Under the pieces are notes generated by a model. It was not told where the DNA came from. It worked only from the letters and a program-made list of their open reading frames with translations, and made no database searches. The position numbers were made by a program, and so were the translations under genes. This document shows, piece by piece, positions 9,136 through 17,167 of a stretch of 64,000 nucleotides of DNA. Within the stretch, counting starts at the first letter, position 1; every line of letters starts with the position of its first letter. The DNA lies in the NCBI GenBank assembly GCA_026224825.1, contig JAMFRO010000006.1, forward strand, positions 1 to 64,000, in the 5' to 3' direction. This DNA is from a bacterium (GTDB lineage: Bacteria > Pseudomonadota > Alphaproteobacteria > Acetobacterales > Acetobacteraceae).

Positions 9136-9879
9136 TCACCCCTGCGCCACCAGCGTGTTCAGATCCTGCGAGGACGTGCCTTGCGTCTTCATCATATCTG
9201 TTTGCAATTGGTACGAGCGGCTGTCATCGATCATCTCGACCATGCTCTGTGTCGGGTCGACGTTGCTGTCGTTGAGGAAGCCCTGATGCAGCGCGCCGCC
9301 CGTGGCTGGGGTGAGTGCCGCCCCGGAAGGTGGTGCGTAGAGCGTGCCGGAGAGTGCGGTGAGCGTACCGGACGGCGTGGCCACCAGCGCGATCTGCCCA
9401 TATTGCTGCGACGGCCCGCTGGGGTTGGCTGCCGCCACACCGGAGACCGTGCCATCCGAACCGATTTCCAGTTTGGTCAGCGGCGGCAGGCTGATCGGCT
9501 GGCCGCTCGTGCTGATCACCGGATTGCCGGCTGCATCCGTCAGTATGCCGGCTGAGGAAATGGCGAGCGAGCCATTGCGGGTCAGCGCATTGCCATCCGC
9601 CGTCTGCACCTGCAGCCAGGCATCGCCGGAAAGGGCGACATCCATCGGGTCGCCCGTACGGTTGGGCGCCCCTTGCGTCAGATCCGGCCCGGCATTCAGC
9701 GCCGTCGCATCCGCCCCGGCGGGGGCATTGCTGCCCTCGTAAAAATCGGCCTGCGTCATCGCCTGCACCGCGGCATAGCCAGGTGTTTGCGTATTGGCCA
9801 GGTTGCTTGCCACCGCCTGCATTCTTTGCGTGATGGATTGCAGCCCGGCCATGCCGGTGAAGAGAGAATCAGTCTGCAT
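9136..9879 (-). CDS. flgF: Flagellar proximal rod protein FlgF
   Basis: Rod subunit of the basal body. The 247-aa protein has the rod N-terminal motif in a slightly degenerate form (VASNLANTQTPGYAAVQ), DPMDVALSGDAWLQVQTADG in the core, and the C-terminal NVDPTQSMVEMIDDSRSYQLQ. It starts 3 bp after the flgE stop and is followed by a 64-bp spacer before flgG, the largest gap inside this operon. Confidence 0.93.
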   Translation of the reverse strand: MQTDSLFTGMAGLQSITQRMQAVASNLANTQTPGYAAVQAMTQADFYEGSNAPAGADATALNAGPDLTQGAPNRTGDPMDVALSGDAWLQVQTADGNALTRNGSLAISSAGILTDAAGNPVISTSGQPISLPPLTKLEIGSDGTVSGVAAANPSGPSQQYGQIALVATPSGTLTALSGTLYAPPSGAALTPATGGALHQGFLNDSNVDPTQSMVEMIDDSRSYQLQTDMMKTQGTSSQDLNTLVAQG

Positions 9880-9882
9880 CGG

Positions 9883-11100
9883 TTAGATCTGCACCAGCCG
9901 CTGCGCATCCTGCTGTTCCGTCTGGATAACGGAGGTGTTGGCCTGATAGGCCTGCTGATACTGGATGAGCGACACCAGCAGCGAGGAGGTGGAAGCGTTG
10001 GAGGATTCGAGATTGCCGCCGGAGAGCGTGGTGGAACCGGCGAGGCCGCTGCCGGCGGCGTCCACCACCGGTTGGCCGGAGGTGGTGCTGGCGGAATAGA
10101 GATTGCCGCTCTCCGATGTCAGCCCTTCAGGATTGATGAAATTGGCCAATGCCAGCGTGCCGTTATTCACCGTCTCGCCGTTGGTATAGGTTGAGATGAT
10201 ATTGCCGGAACTATTGATGCTGGTGCCGCTATATGTGCCGGGTGCGTAACCGTCATTCGTAAGGCCTGCGACACCGAAGCTCTGTGCGGCGAAGCTGGTG
10301 CCGGTGAAGTTGAATGCGAGGTTGGAGGCGGCAGCGCCATTGCCCCAGCTCACGGGCATGGTCGGCGTGCCGCCGGAGGTGAGGGCACCGGCGCTGGAGA
10401 AGCCAAGCGTGGTCAGTGTGGTCGCTGTGCCCACATCCGTGCCGTTTGCCAGTTGCGGCTGGGCATAGACGGTCCATGTCGGCGTGGTGCCAGCGACCGC
10501 CGGCTGGTTCTGCACCAGATAGAGCTGGACGCGGTTGGCATTGCCCAGCGAATCATAGCTCACCACGGAAGTCGTCTCGCTATAGGTGGTAGGATCTGTC
10601 TCGGAAAATGCCGTGGTGGAGGGAATTTGCGCATCGCCGGAGTTCAGGTTCAACGACATGCCGAGCGTGCTGCTCGCCTGGGCCGGCACGGCACCGGTAT
10701 TGACGGTGATCGGCCCCAGAGTGCCGCCCGTGGCGCCATAGCCGAGCACGGATGCCTTGTTGATTGTTTCCAACTGGCCGTTGGAGCCGAGCTGAAACGC
10801 GCCATCGCGCGTGTATTGCTGCGTGCCGGCGTTGCTGACGAGAAAATAGCCATTGCCCTGGATCGCGGCATCGAGCGGATTGCCGGTGGCGGTGAGATTG
10901 CCCTGCGTCAGATCGGAGGAAATGCCCTCCGTTGCTGTGCCGATGCCCGGCGTATTACCCGCATCGGCGGGATACACATCCTCGAACAGCGATGTCTGGC
11001 TCTTGAATGCCGTGGTGCTGGCATTGGCGAGATCGTTCGAGACGGTATTGAGGCCGGTTTGCGCGCCGAGCAGGCCGGATAGGGCAGTTTGAAGAGTCAT
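9883..11100 (-). CDS. flgE: Flagellar hook protein FlgE
   Basis: Major hook subunit, exported and polymerised outside the cell. The 405-aa protein has the N-terminal SNDLANASTTAFKSQTSLFE motif and the C-terminal EGLTSESGNLY...NLESSNASTSSLLVSLIQYQ signature. The middle is Thr/Ser/Gly-rich. Its ATG overlaps the stop of flgD, the hook cap gene, as ATGA. Confidence 0.96.
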   Translation of the reverse strand: MTLQTALSGLLGAQTGLNTVSNDLANASTTAFKSQTSLFEDVYPADAGNTPGIGTATEGISSDLTQGNLTATGNPLDAAIQGNGYFLVSNAGTQQYTRDGAFQLGSNGQLETINKASVLGYGATGGTLGPITVNTGAVPAQASSTLGMSLNLNSGDAQIPSTTAFSETDPTTYSETTSVVSYDSLGNANRVQLYLVQNQPAVAGTTPTWTVYAQPQLANGTDVGTATTLTTLGFSSAGALTSGGTPTMPVSWGNGAAASNLAFNFTGTSFAAQSFGVAGLTNDGYAPGTYSGTSINSSGNIISTYTNGETVNNGTLALANFINPEGLTSESGNLYSASTTSGQPVVDAAGSGLAGSTTLSGGNLESSNASTSSLLVSLIQYQQAYQANTSVIQTEQQDAQRLVQI

Positions 11101-11801
11101 GAGGATGCTCCAAGGACAGTGGTAACGGAGGTGACGGGAAGTGCGGTCGCGGATCCGGCGACGTTCAATGTCGGAACGCTGCCGCTGAGATTGACGCCCT
11201 GCACCGTATAGACGCTGTACGGCGTGACGGTGACCGGCGCGCCCGAACTATCGGTGGCCGTGACGTTATAGCTGTAATCCGTGCCGGCGGTGCCGCCCGT
11301 ATAGTTGAAACTCTGCTGCCCGGCGGAAAGCGGGCCGAGCGCCATCGTATCGGCAATGCTGCCGTCCGGGTTGGTAACCGTTACGGTTGTGCTGGAAGAT
11401 GCCCCGGCCAGGCTGAACGCCCCGGTGGCATCGCCATTGCTCCCCGGAGTGAGCGTGTTACCGCTCACCGCCACCTGCTTGCCGACCAGGGACGCTGCCT
11501 GCGCCATTTGTGCCGCCCCGGTGCTGGTGGACAACGCGCTGAGCTTGGTGTTCAGCCCGTTGATGCCCTCCACCGTGGAGATGGCGGCGAATTCGGAGGC
11601 CATCTGCGTCGGATCGGCCGGGTTGGTGGGCGATTGATATTTCAACTGTGCTGTAAGCAACTGCAAAAAATTCGCCTGGGTAAGGCTGGCGGCCGAGCCT
11701 GAGCCGGAGCTCGCGGTTTTCGTCGCGGTGGTGGAGGCGGCAACCGAGGCGGCGCTGGTGGCGGCAGTTGCGGCGGTGGGGCTAGCGAGATTTGTCATCA
11801 T
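11097..11801 (-). CDS. flgD: Flagellar hook cap / scaffolding protein FlgD
   Basis: Hook-cap protein needed for FlgE polymerisation. The 234-aa protein has the conserved N-terminal region (NFLQLLTAQLKYQSPTNPADPTQMASE) after a low-complexity Ala/Thr/Ser leader of about 40 residues, then an Ig-like C-terminal half with NPDGSIADTMALGPLSAGQQ. It overlaps flgC and flgE by 4 bp at each end. Confidence 0.96.
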   Translation of the reverse strand: MMTNLASPTAATAATSAASVAASTTATKTASSGSGSAASLTQANFLQLLTAQLKYQSPTNPADPTQMASEFAAISTVEGINGLNTKLSALSTSTGAAQMAQAASLVGKQVAVSGNTLTPGSNGDATGAFSLAGASSSTTVTVTNPDGSIADTMALGPLSAGQQSFNYTGGTAGTDYSYNVTATDSSGAPVTVTPYSVYTVQGVNLSGSVPTLNVAGSATALPVTSVTTVLGASS

Positions 11802-12226
11802 GTCACCTGAAAGCTGGAGATCATCTGCTGGTCGAGCCGGCTGGCCTGCTGCATCATGGCCACCGAGGCGGAATAGGCATTGGAACTGTCGATCATGTTC
11901 ACCATTTCATCGACCTGGCTGACATTCGATCCGGTTACGTAACCGGAAGCATCGGCATAAGGATTGCCGGGCTCGTAATTGCGCGCGGGTGCTGCATTGC
12001 TCTGCACCGTATCCACCACCTGCACACCGGGTTCCGCCGCATCGGCGCCATCATCCCCATCCGCCTGTGGTGTCGCCTGAAACACCAGCTCATGCGCCCG
12101 GTAGGGCTCCTCACCCGGTTTGGTCACCGAATCCACATTGGCGAGATTGGCCGCGATCGCCGCCATGCGCATATCCTGCGCATTCAGCGCGCTGCCGGCG
12201 ATGGAGAAAATATCGGAACTGCTCAT
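11798..12226 (-). CDS. flgC: Flagellar proximal rod protein FlgC
   Basis: Proximal rod subunit. The 142-aa protein has N-terminal IAANLANVDSVTKPGEEPYR and C-terminal SNVSQVDEMVNMIDSSNAYS. ATG 12226 is chosen over an adjacent GTG at 12229 because a GGAGG site lies six bases upstream. Downstream it overlaps flgD as ATGA; flgB lies 12 bp upstream. Confidence 0.95.
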   Translation of the reverse strand: MSSSDIFSIAGSALNAQDMRMAAIAANLANVDSVTKPGEEPYRAHELVFQATPQADGDDGADAAEPGVQVVDTVQSNAAPARNYEPGNPYADASGYVTGSNVSQVDEMVNMIDSSNAYSASVAMMQQASRLDQQMISSFQVT

Positions 12227-12238
12227 CACGCGCCTCCG

Positions 12239-12598
12239 TTAAATGCCGCCGGGGTTGGGCCGCAATGCGGTCACCAGATCCGTCGTGGATTGATGCAGAA
12301 ACACCGTCGCCGCCTGCGTCGCCTCGGCATTGGAGGCGGCATTCACGCGCTCGGTGTCCAGCGACACATCATTGCCGTTCAACGCCACCACACCATCGGT
12401 CCGGTATTGTGGCGCATCGCCATCCGCACCGGTGGTGGAGGGCAAGCCAAGCTGTGCCGACAGCGCATCGTTGAAAGAAATATCCGTGGCCTTGTAATTC
12501 GGCGTGTCGGCATTGGCGACGTTGTCGGCAATCAGCCCGGCGCGCTCCTGGCGTGCATTGAGCACACCCGCATAAAAATCCATGAGACCAACCTGCAT
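12239..12598 (-). CDS. flgB: Flagellar proximal rod protein FlgB
   Basis: First rod subunit on the MS-ring and first gene of the leftward basal-body operon. The 119-aa protein carries IADNVANADTPNYKATDISF, the FlgB/FlgC rod motif. The reading frame extends to 12739, but ATG 12598 is preferred: an AAAGGG ribosome site precedes it and the resulting length matches the family. The extra upstream part resembles no FlgB N-terminus. Confidence 0.92.
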   Translation of the reverse strand: MQVGLMDFYAGVLNARQERAGLIADNVANADTPNYKATDISFNDALSAQLGLPSTTGADGDAPQYRTDGVVALNGNDVSLDTERVNAASNAEATQAATVFLHQSTTDLVTALRPNPGGI

Positions 12599-12894
12599 GC
12601 GCAGAACCCTTTCCAAAAACTGGCGGTCCAGAGGTGACCATCGTCTTGCGTTCGCTTTGTAGGGTGCCGTTCTTAAAAAGACGTAAATGAAAACGTGAAT
12701 AAACATGCGAAAATGCGCGGTCCTTCTATGCTCTCGCAAGCTTTTGGCAAGTTTACCCCTGCTAACCCGCTTAAATCCTGTGGTTTCTCATGAAACTTAA
12801 CGATGTGTTAGCGATATTTTCAGAAAAATTTTTTGGTCAGCCCACGAATTTATACGCCCCGGCGATCATGCGGCAGCGGGGCGGGCTTGCCCAA
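12599..12894. promoter_or_regulatory. Region upstream of flgB, presumed promoter region
   Basis: About 370 bp separate flgB from the 3' end of the next leftward gene. Base composition falls sharply around 12640-12840 (many A/T tracts, CTTAACGATGTGTTAGCG), as expected of a promoter region for the flgB operon. I found no convincing sigma-28 or sigma-54 consensus and no coding frame. Sixteen genes must be transcribed from here or from further upstream. Confidence 0.4.
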
Positions 12895-12928
12895 ACGCAA
12901 AAGCCAGGCACAGATTGCTCTGGCCTGG
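12895..12928 (-). terminator. Probable terminator of the cheY-like operon
   Basis: The minus strand reads CCAGGC-CAGA...TCTG-GCCTGG, a near-perfect stem with a short loop, followed by CTTTTGCGTTTG. It lies about 40 bp after the stop of the leftward gene at 12967-13425, between that gene and flgB. Confidence 0.6.
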
Positions 12929-12966
12929 TTGCTGGCGATCGAAAATAAACTACATTGGCGGAGGGG

Positions 12967-13425
12967 TCAGGCCGGGCTGATGCGGCGCAGTACATCCTCA
13001 TGCAATTTACGCTGGTCAGCGCTGACATATAAAGCGGCGAGATCCGCGGAAGAGAAGCTCGTGCCCGGCGGCATTTCCGCCACCGCCATGCGCTCAAGTG
13101 CCGTGACCACGCAATCGGCGATCTGCTTGGCGAAATCCTGGCGCTGAGCCTGGAGAAATGCCAGATCGTCCAAAGCCCGCTTGATCTCGGCGATCTCGGT
13201 AATCGCCTCGGCGCGCTCGCGTTCCAGCACCGGATTGGCATGGGTGGAATAGGTGGAATGCGCGGAGACATCGCCGAGCAGGCCGGACAGCCAGGACAGC
13301 AGAGCGGAGGTGCGCCAGAGCAGGTCGAATGCTGCGGTGCCATCCATGCGTTCACGCAGGGCCGCAACCTGCTCGGCCAATATGGCGCAGACAATCCGTT
13401 CGTTGGCTTCGACCGTTTCACCCAT
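12967..13425 (-). CDS. Small helical protein, CheZ-like candidate next to cheY
   Basis: No confident family assignment. The 152-aa protein is largely alpha-helical. Residues 85-112 (DDLAFLQAQRQDFAKQIADC...) look like the long CheZ helix around the catalytic D-x-x-x-Q pair, here D97 and Q101 (enteric CheZ: QDLTGQ). The C-terminus ends in a short helix (ALYVSADQRKLHEDVLRRIS), where CheZ has its CheY-binding tail. ATG 13425 is chosen over 13452 because a GAGGG site precedes it, formed over the cheY-like stop codon, so the two genes are translationally linked. A CheY phosphatase is an inference. Confidence 0.55.
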   Translation of the reverse strand: MGETVEANERIVCAILAEQVAALRERMDGTAAFDLLWRTSALLSWLSGLLGDVSAHSTYSTHANPVLERERAEAITEIAEIKRALDDLAFLQAQRQDFAKQIADCVVTALERMAVAEMPPGTSFSSADLAALYVSADQRKLHEDVLRRISPA

Positions 13426-13436
13426 TGTGGTGACCC

Positions 13437-13808
13437 TCAGCGTGTTGGGCATAACTGTTTAACGACGGACAGGAGCTGGTTTGGCTCCGCCGGCTTGGTA
13501 AGCCAGCCGGAAGCCCCGGCCGCCCGTGCCTCATCGCGCTTGCGCCCACCGGATTCCGTGGTGAGCACAATGATGGGTGTGAAGCGCGTGGACGAGATCT
13601 TGCGCGCCTCCTTGATGAAGCCGATGCCGTCGAGCTCGGGCATGTTGAGATCGGTCAGGATGACCGATGGTTTGATGCCGTCGGTCAGCTTGGTGATGCC
13701 TTCGCGGCCGTTCATGCCGGTTTCGACGTCGTAGCCGGCACCTTTAAGGATATGCGACAGACTCATGACCATTGTGGCTGAGTCGTCGAGGACAAGAATT
13801 GTTGGCAT
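13437..13808 (-). CDS. CheY-like single-domain response regulator
   Basis: Receiver-only protein of 123 aa, the size of CheY. Conserved residues are all present: acidic pair D8-D9, phospho-acceptor D53 (VILTDLNMPELDG), T83/T84 and K105 (WLTKPAEPNQLL). The start is ATG 13808; a longer frame to 13853 adds residues not seen in receivers. GGAG lies about 10 bases upstream. Its place between the two flagellar arms suggests it signals to the motor switch, but cheA, cheW and receptors are not in the window, so the input is unknown. Confidence 0.9.
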   Translation of the reverse strand: MPTILVLDDSATMVMSLSHILKGAGYDVETGMNGREGITKLTDGIKPSVILTDLNMPELDGIGFIKEARKISSTRFTPIIVLTTESGGRKRDEARAAGASGWLTKPAEPNQLLSVVKQLCPTR

Positions 13809-14329
13809 CGATAAAGGGCTCCATTCGGCTGATTTGCGCACGGGATAACTCATCGTGCCCGGAAAGTGTTGAAACGCGGTTAAGACCGGGGCACGGATGG
13901 CATCTCTCCAAAAAACTCATGCGCCGTTTTGGCGCGGCTCCAACAAACGCGGGTTGGCCTGAAAACTGGTTTAGCCCTGTCACTCTATATAGGCCGTGAA
14001 GATTGCCGGGGCTGCCCATAATAAGATGCGAAACCAAGAGACGATCAATATAGTCGTCGTGAAAATATTTTACGGGTTTCTGTTAACAACGGGCACCTGC
14101 GGGTGCGTTTTTAAGAAACCATTAGTCCGTACGCTCTATCTCCTGTTCTCACACATGGCACTCACCAGCCGGCGGCCCAAAGGGCGCCTCGTGCCGGTGA
14201 ATGCCAAAGAGGGATTAGAGTTTCGTTAAGAGGTGAATGTTAGATGAATATGAATATCTCCATGCAAATGAGGGGAGGCCGTGACATGCGCCGTGAGATG
14301 TTGAGGCATGACATGGGAGTGACGGTATC
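13809..14329. promoter_or_regulatory. Intergenic region between divergent cheY-like gene and fliE
   Basis: About 520 bp with no supported gene; a possible 77-codon frame at 13996-14229 has no family resemblance or convincing ribosome site. The region must contain the divergent promoters for the cheY-like pair and the long rightward flagellar operon. AT-rich stretches lie at 13985-14075. I did not find a clear -35/-10 pair or sigma-54 site. A hairpin at 14093-14112 is listed separately. Confidence 0.45.
14093..14112 (+). terminator. Hairpin plus T-run in the fliE leader
   Basis: GCACC-TGCG-GGTGC is followed directly by GTTTTT. It looks like a short intrinsic terminator pointing toward fliE, about 220 bp before the gene. 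If transcription starts upstream it could act as an attenuator; otherwise it may end a short transcript. No riboswitch family was recognised around it. Confidence 0.4.
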
Positions 14330-14644
14330 GTGGTGAATGCACTCGCGATTTCGGCGTTGAACGCCGCGGCGGCACCGGCCGGTGCAGCGTTCACCTCCAC
14401 CGCTTCGTCCAGCACGCCGCAGCCGGGATTTCTCGATACGCTGAATCTGGCGCTGCAAACCGTCAGCACGACGCAGGGCCAGGCCAGTGCGGCGGAGGCG
14501 GGCTTTTCCGCGGGCATCCCGGGCGCCACGTTGGCGAAGGCTTTGGTCGCCAGCGACCGTGCGGGAGTGGCCTGGAACGCGACCGTCGGAGTTCGTAACG
14601 AACTCGTCTCCGCCTATCAATCCGTCATGAATATGCAGTTCTGA
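14330..14644 (+). CDS. fliE: Flagellar hook-basal body protein FliE
   Basis: Links the MS-ring to the rod and is the first exported basal-body protein. The 104-aa protein ends with the FliE signature VRNELVSAYQSVMNMQF after an Ala/Thr-rich N-terminus. Translation begins at GTG 14330 or the next codon GTG 14333; no in-frame ATG is available. It is the first gene of the rightward flagellar operon, immediately before fliF. Confidence 0.92.
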   Translation: MVNALAISALNAAAAPAGAAFTSTASSSTPQPGFLDTLNLALQTVSTTQGQASAAEAGFSAGIPGATLAKALVASDRAGVAWNATVGVRNELVSAYQSVMNMQF

Positions 14645-14646
14645 CC

Positions 14647-16152
14647 ATGCCTGACTGGCGTCAATTCATGGCCCGGCTATCGCAAGCTCTGGCGGCCCTG
14701 CCTAAACTATTCTGGGTGGCCGGGGCCGCCATACTGGCCTCGCTCGCCGTGGCGCTGTGGCTGGAACTGTCGGGCCCGCCTTATGCGGTACTCGATGAAG
14801 GATTGTCCCCGGCCGATGGCGGCAAGGTGATCGCGCAACTGCAAAAACTCGGCATTCCTTATCAATTGCAGGCGGCGGGCAACATCATCATGGTGCCGGC
14901 ACCGCAACTGGCACAGGCACGGCTGCAATTGGGTGGGGCGCAGGTGCCTGGTTCCGATGTGCAAACCGCCTGGTCGCAGCTTGAAGATGCGCCGATGACC
15001 GCCTCCGATCTGGCGCAATCGACGATGGCGCAGCAGGCGTTGCAATTATCGCTGCAGCAATCCATCCAGAGCATGAACGGCATCCATAGCGCGCAGATTT
15101 TCCTGGCACTGCCGCAGGAAACCCCGTTCCTCGCCGACCAACCCAAGCCGGCGGCTTCGGTCGTCATCGAGGCCGATGCGGCGGCGGCGCAGGCGCAGGG
15201 TCAGGCGATTGCCAACCTCATCGCCGGTGCCGTGCCGGGGCTGACCGCGAATGAGGTGACGGTGGAAACCACCGGCGGTGTCACCGTGTTCCCGGCCGGC
15301 GGTGCCATGAACACCGGCACGCAATTGCAGACCACGGCCGAGATCGAGGCGGTGGCGGCGGCGCGTGTTGCCACCTTGCTGATCCCGCTGGTGGGTGCGG
15401 GTAATTTCCAGACAGATGTATCCGCCAATCTGGATTTTACCCAGGAACATATCCATCAGATCACCTATGGTCCGGGCCACCTCATCTCGCATCAACTGCT
15501 CACGCAATCCATGCAGATGGATGGCAGCAGCATGGCGATCGGCATTCCCGGTGCACTCTCCAACGAGCCGCCGCAGGCCACCACAGCCACGCCCACGCCG
15601 CCTGCTACCACAGCCGGCGCCGGGAAGGGCAGCACAACACCGCAGCCCAAGCAGAGCAGCTCGAACACAGACCAGACCTACGCCATGGATGAAAGCGATG
15701 CGGATATCACCAATCCGGATTGGGCGGTGAAATCCGTTGCGGTCTCGGTGGTGCTCAACAAGGCAGCGTTGAGCGGCGGGGTGACCATGGATCAGGTGAA
15801 AACCGCCATCGCCGGCGCCTTCGCTTATCCCAATGTCAGCGTCAACGTGCTGGCGGCATCGTTCCAGCAGCCGCCAGGGCAGTTGGTGTCGGCACCGCTC
15901 ATCGCCGCGGCGCCGCCGTTGGCCCAGGCCGTGCTGGAGATGATGGCTGCCGCCGCCTTGCTGTTCGGCTTCGCCGTACCGGCGGGCCGGCGTCTCGCCG
16001 GGGTCAATCTGCAATCCTTCCTGCCGGTACAGCCGCGGCCGATGCCGGTGGTGCTGCCCCCGCGCGACTTCTCAGATCTACGTGAACAGGCGGCCGAAAA
16101 CATTCCAGGTGTTGCGCGGCTGCTGCAGAATTGGGCGGAAGACAATGAGTGA
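14647..16152 (+). CDS. fliF: Flagellar MS-ring protein FliF
   Basis: Inner-membrane ring on which the basal body is built. The 501-aa protein has an N-terminal helix (about 20-40), the ring-building domain (PYAVLDEGLSPADGGKVIAQLQ), a Thr/Pro/Gln-rich periplasmic insertion (about 310-345), a second membrane helix (about 425-445) and a C-terminal FliG-binding tail (ENIPGVARLLQNWAEDNE). It is somewhat shorter than enteric FliF (about 550) because the loop is short. It overlaps fliG by 8 bp. Confidence 0.96.
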   Translation: MPDWRQFMARLSQALAALPKLFWVAGAAILASLAVALWLELSGPPYAVLDEGLSPADGGKVIAQLQKLGIPYQLQAAGNIIMVPAPQLAQARLQLGGAQVPGSDVQTAWSQLEDAPMTASDLAQSTMAQQALQLSLQQSIQSMNGIHSAQIFLALPQETPFLADQPKPAASVVIEADAAAAQAQGQAIANLIAGAVPGLTANEVTVETTGGVTVFPAGGAMNTGTQLQTTAEIEAVAAARVATLLIPLVGAGNFQTDVSANLDFTQEHIHQITYGPGHLISHQLLTQSMQMDGSSMAIGIPGALSNEPPQATTATPTPPATTAGAGKGSTTPQPKQSSSNTDQTYAMDESDADITNPDWAVKSVAVSVVLNKAALSGGVTMDQVKTAIAGAFAYPNVSVNVLAASFQQPPGQLVSAPLIAAAPPLAQAVLEMMAAAALLFGFAVPAGRRLAGVNLQSFLPVQPRPMPVVLPPRDFSDLREQAAENIPGVARLLQNWAEDNE

Positions 16153-17167
16153 AATCCAGAAACAACTCCCGGCCCCCGGGTTGAGCGGGCCGGAACGCGC
16201 GGCGATGGTGCTGCGTGAACTCGGCGAATTCACGGCCGCGGCGGTGTTGCGCGAAATGGATGAGACGGCGGTCAACCGCATCTCCATAGCCATGACAACA
16301 TTGAAGGCGGTGCCGCAGGATATGCGCGAGGATATCATGCTCACCTTCGCCGGCGAGCTTGGCATTACCGGCGTCGGCGGTGATGGTATGAAATTCCTCA
16401 ACCGCGTGCTGGTCTCGGCTCTGGGCGAGACGCAGGCGCGCGAGATATTGGAGCGGCTGAGCCGTACCGAACGGCGCTCGTCATTCAATCTGCCGCCCAA
16501 TGCCGATGCGCGCTCGCTGGCGATGCAGATGTTGCATGAACGGCCGCAGACCATCGCACTTCTGCTGGCGCATATTCCGCATGAAATGGGCGCCAATCTG
16601 CTCACCTTCCTGCCGGAGGATCTGGCGGCTGAATCGCTCTACCGTTTCTCCACGCTCGATGTTGTCTCGCCGAATGTGGTGGTGGAGTTGCGCGACATGC
16701 TGGAGGAGCTGATGAGTGCCTCGGGCAGCGTCGGGCGGCGCGTCACCAATCTCGGCGGCGCCAAGCAGACGGCGGATATTCTGAATCATTTCCCGAGCGG
16801 TATGTCCGATGTGGTGCTGAGCGCCATCGACACGCGCGATGCCAAAACCGCTGAGAAAATCCGTGAGAATCTCTTCACCTTCATCGACCTAGGCAAGCTC
16901 ACCGACCGCTCGATGCAAATTCTGCTGCGCGAAGTTCCGGGTGACAAATTGGCGCCGGCGCTGCGCCTGGTGGATGAGGCATTGCGCGCTCGTTTCTTCC
17001 AGAATCTCTCCGCCCGGCAGGTGGAGGTGCTGAAAGAAGAATTGCGCTCCGGCCCGCCGATCCGCCGTGCCGATGCGTTGGCGGCGCAGACGGAGATTGT
17101 CGAAGTTGCGCTGCGGCTGGCCGGCGAAGGCCGGATTACCATCAGCGCGACAGAGGAGATGGTGTGA
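16145..17167 (+). CDS. fliG: Flagellar motor switch protein FliG
   Basis: Rotor protein at the base of the MS-ring that contacts the stator. The 340-aa protein has three FliG domains and the C-terminal charged torque helix (SARQVEVLKEELRSGPPIRR). ATG 16145 overlaps the fliF stop; an in-frame upstream start at 16082 would lie inside fliF and is less likely. The stop overlaps fliK as TGATG. Confidence 0.97.
   Translation: MSEIQKQLPAPGLSGPERAAMVLRELGEFTAAAVLREMDETAVNRISIAMTTLKAVPQDMREDIMLTFAGELGITGVGGDGMKFLNRVLVSALGETQAREILERLSRTERRSSFNLPPNADARSLAMQMLHERPQTIALLLAHIPHEMGANLLTFLPEDLAAESLYRFSTLDVVSPNVVVELRDMLEELMSASGSVGRRVTNLGGAKQTADILNHFPSGMSDVVLSAIDTRDAKTAEKIRENLFTFIDLGKLTDRSMQILLREVPGDKLAPALRLVDEALRARFFQNLSARQVEVLKEELRSGPPIRRADALAAQTEIVEVALRLAGEGRITISATEEMV

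Noticed and set aside
12599..12840. Sigma-54 or sigma-28 promoter before flgB
   Set aside because: No TGGCAC-N5-TTGC or TAAA-N15-GCCGATAA pattern was found on the minus strand.
13996..14229. 77-codon gene upstream of fliE
   Set aside because: No ribosome site, no family resemblance, and it spans the likely divergent promoter region and the hairpin at 14093.
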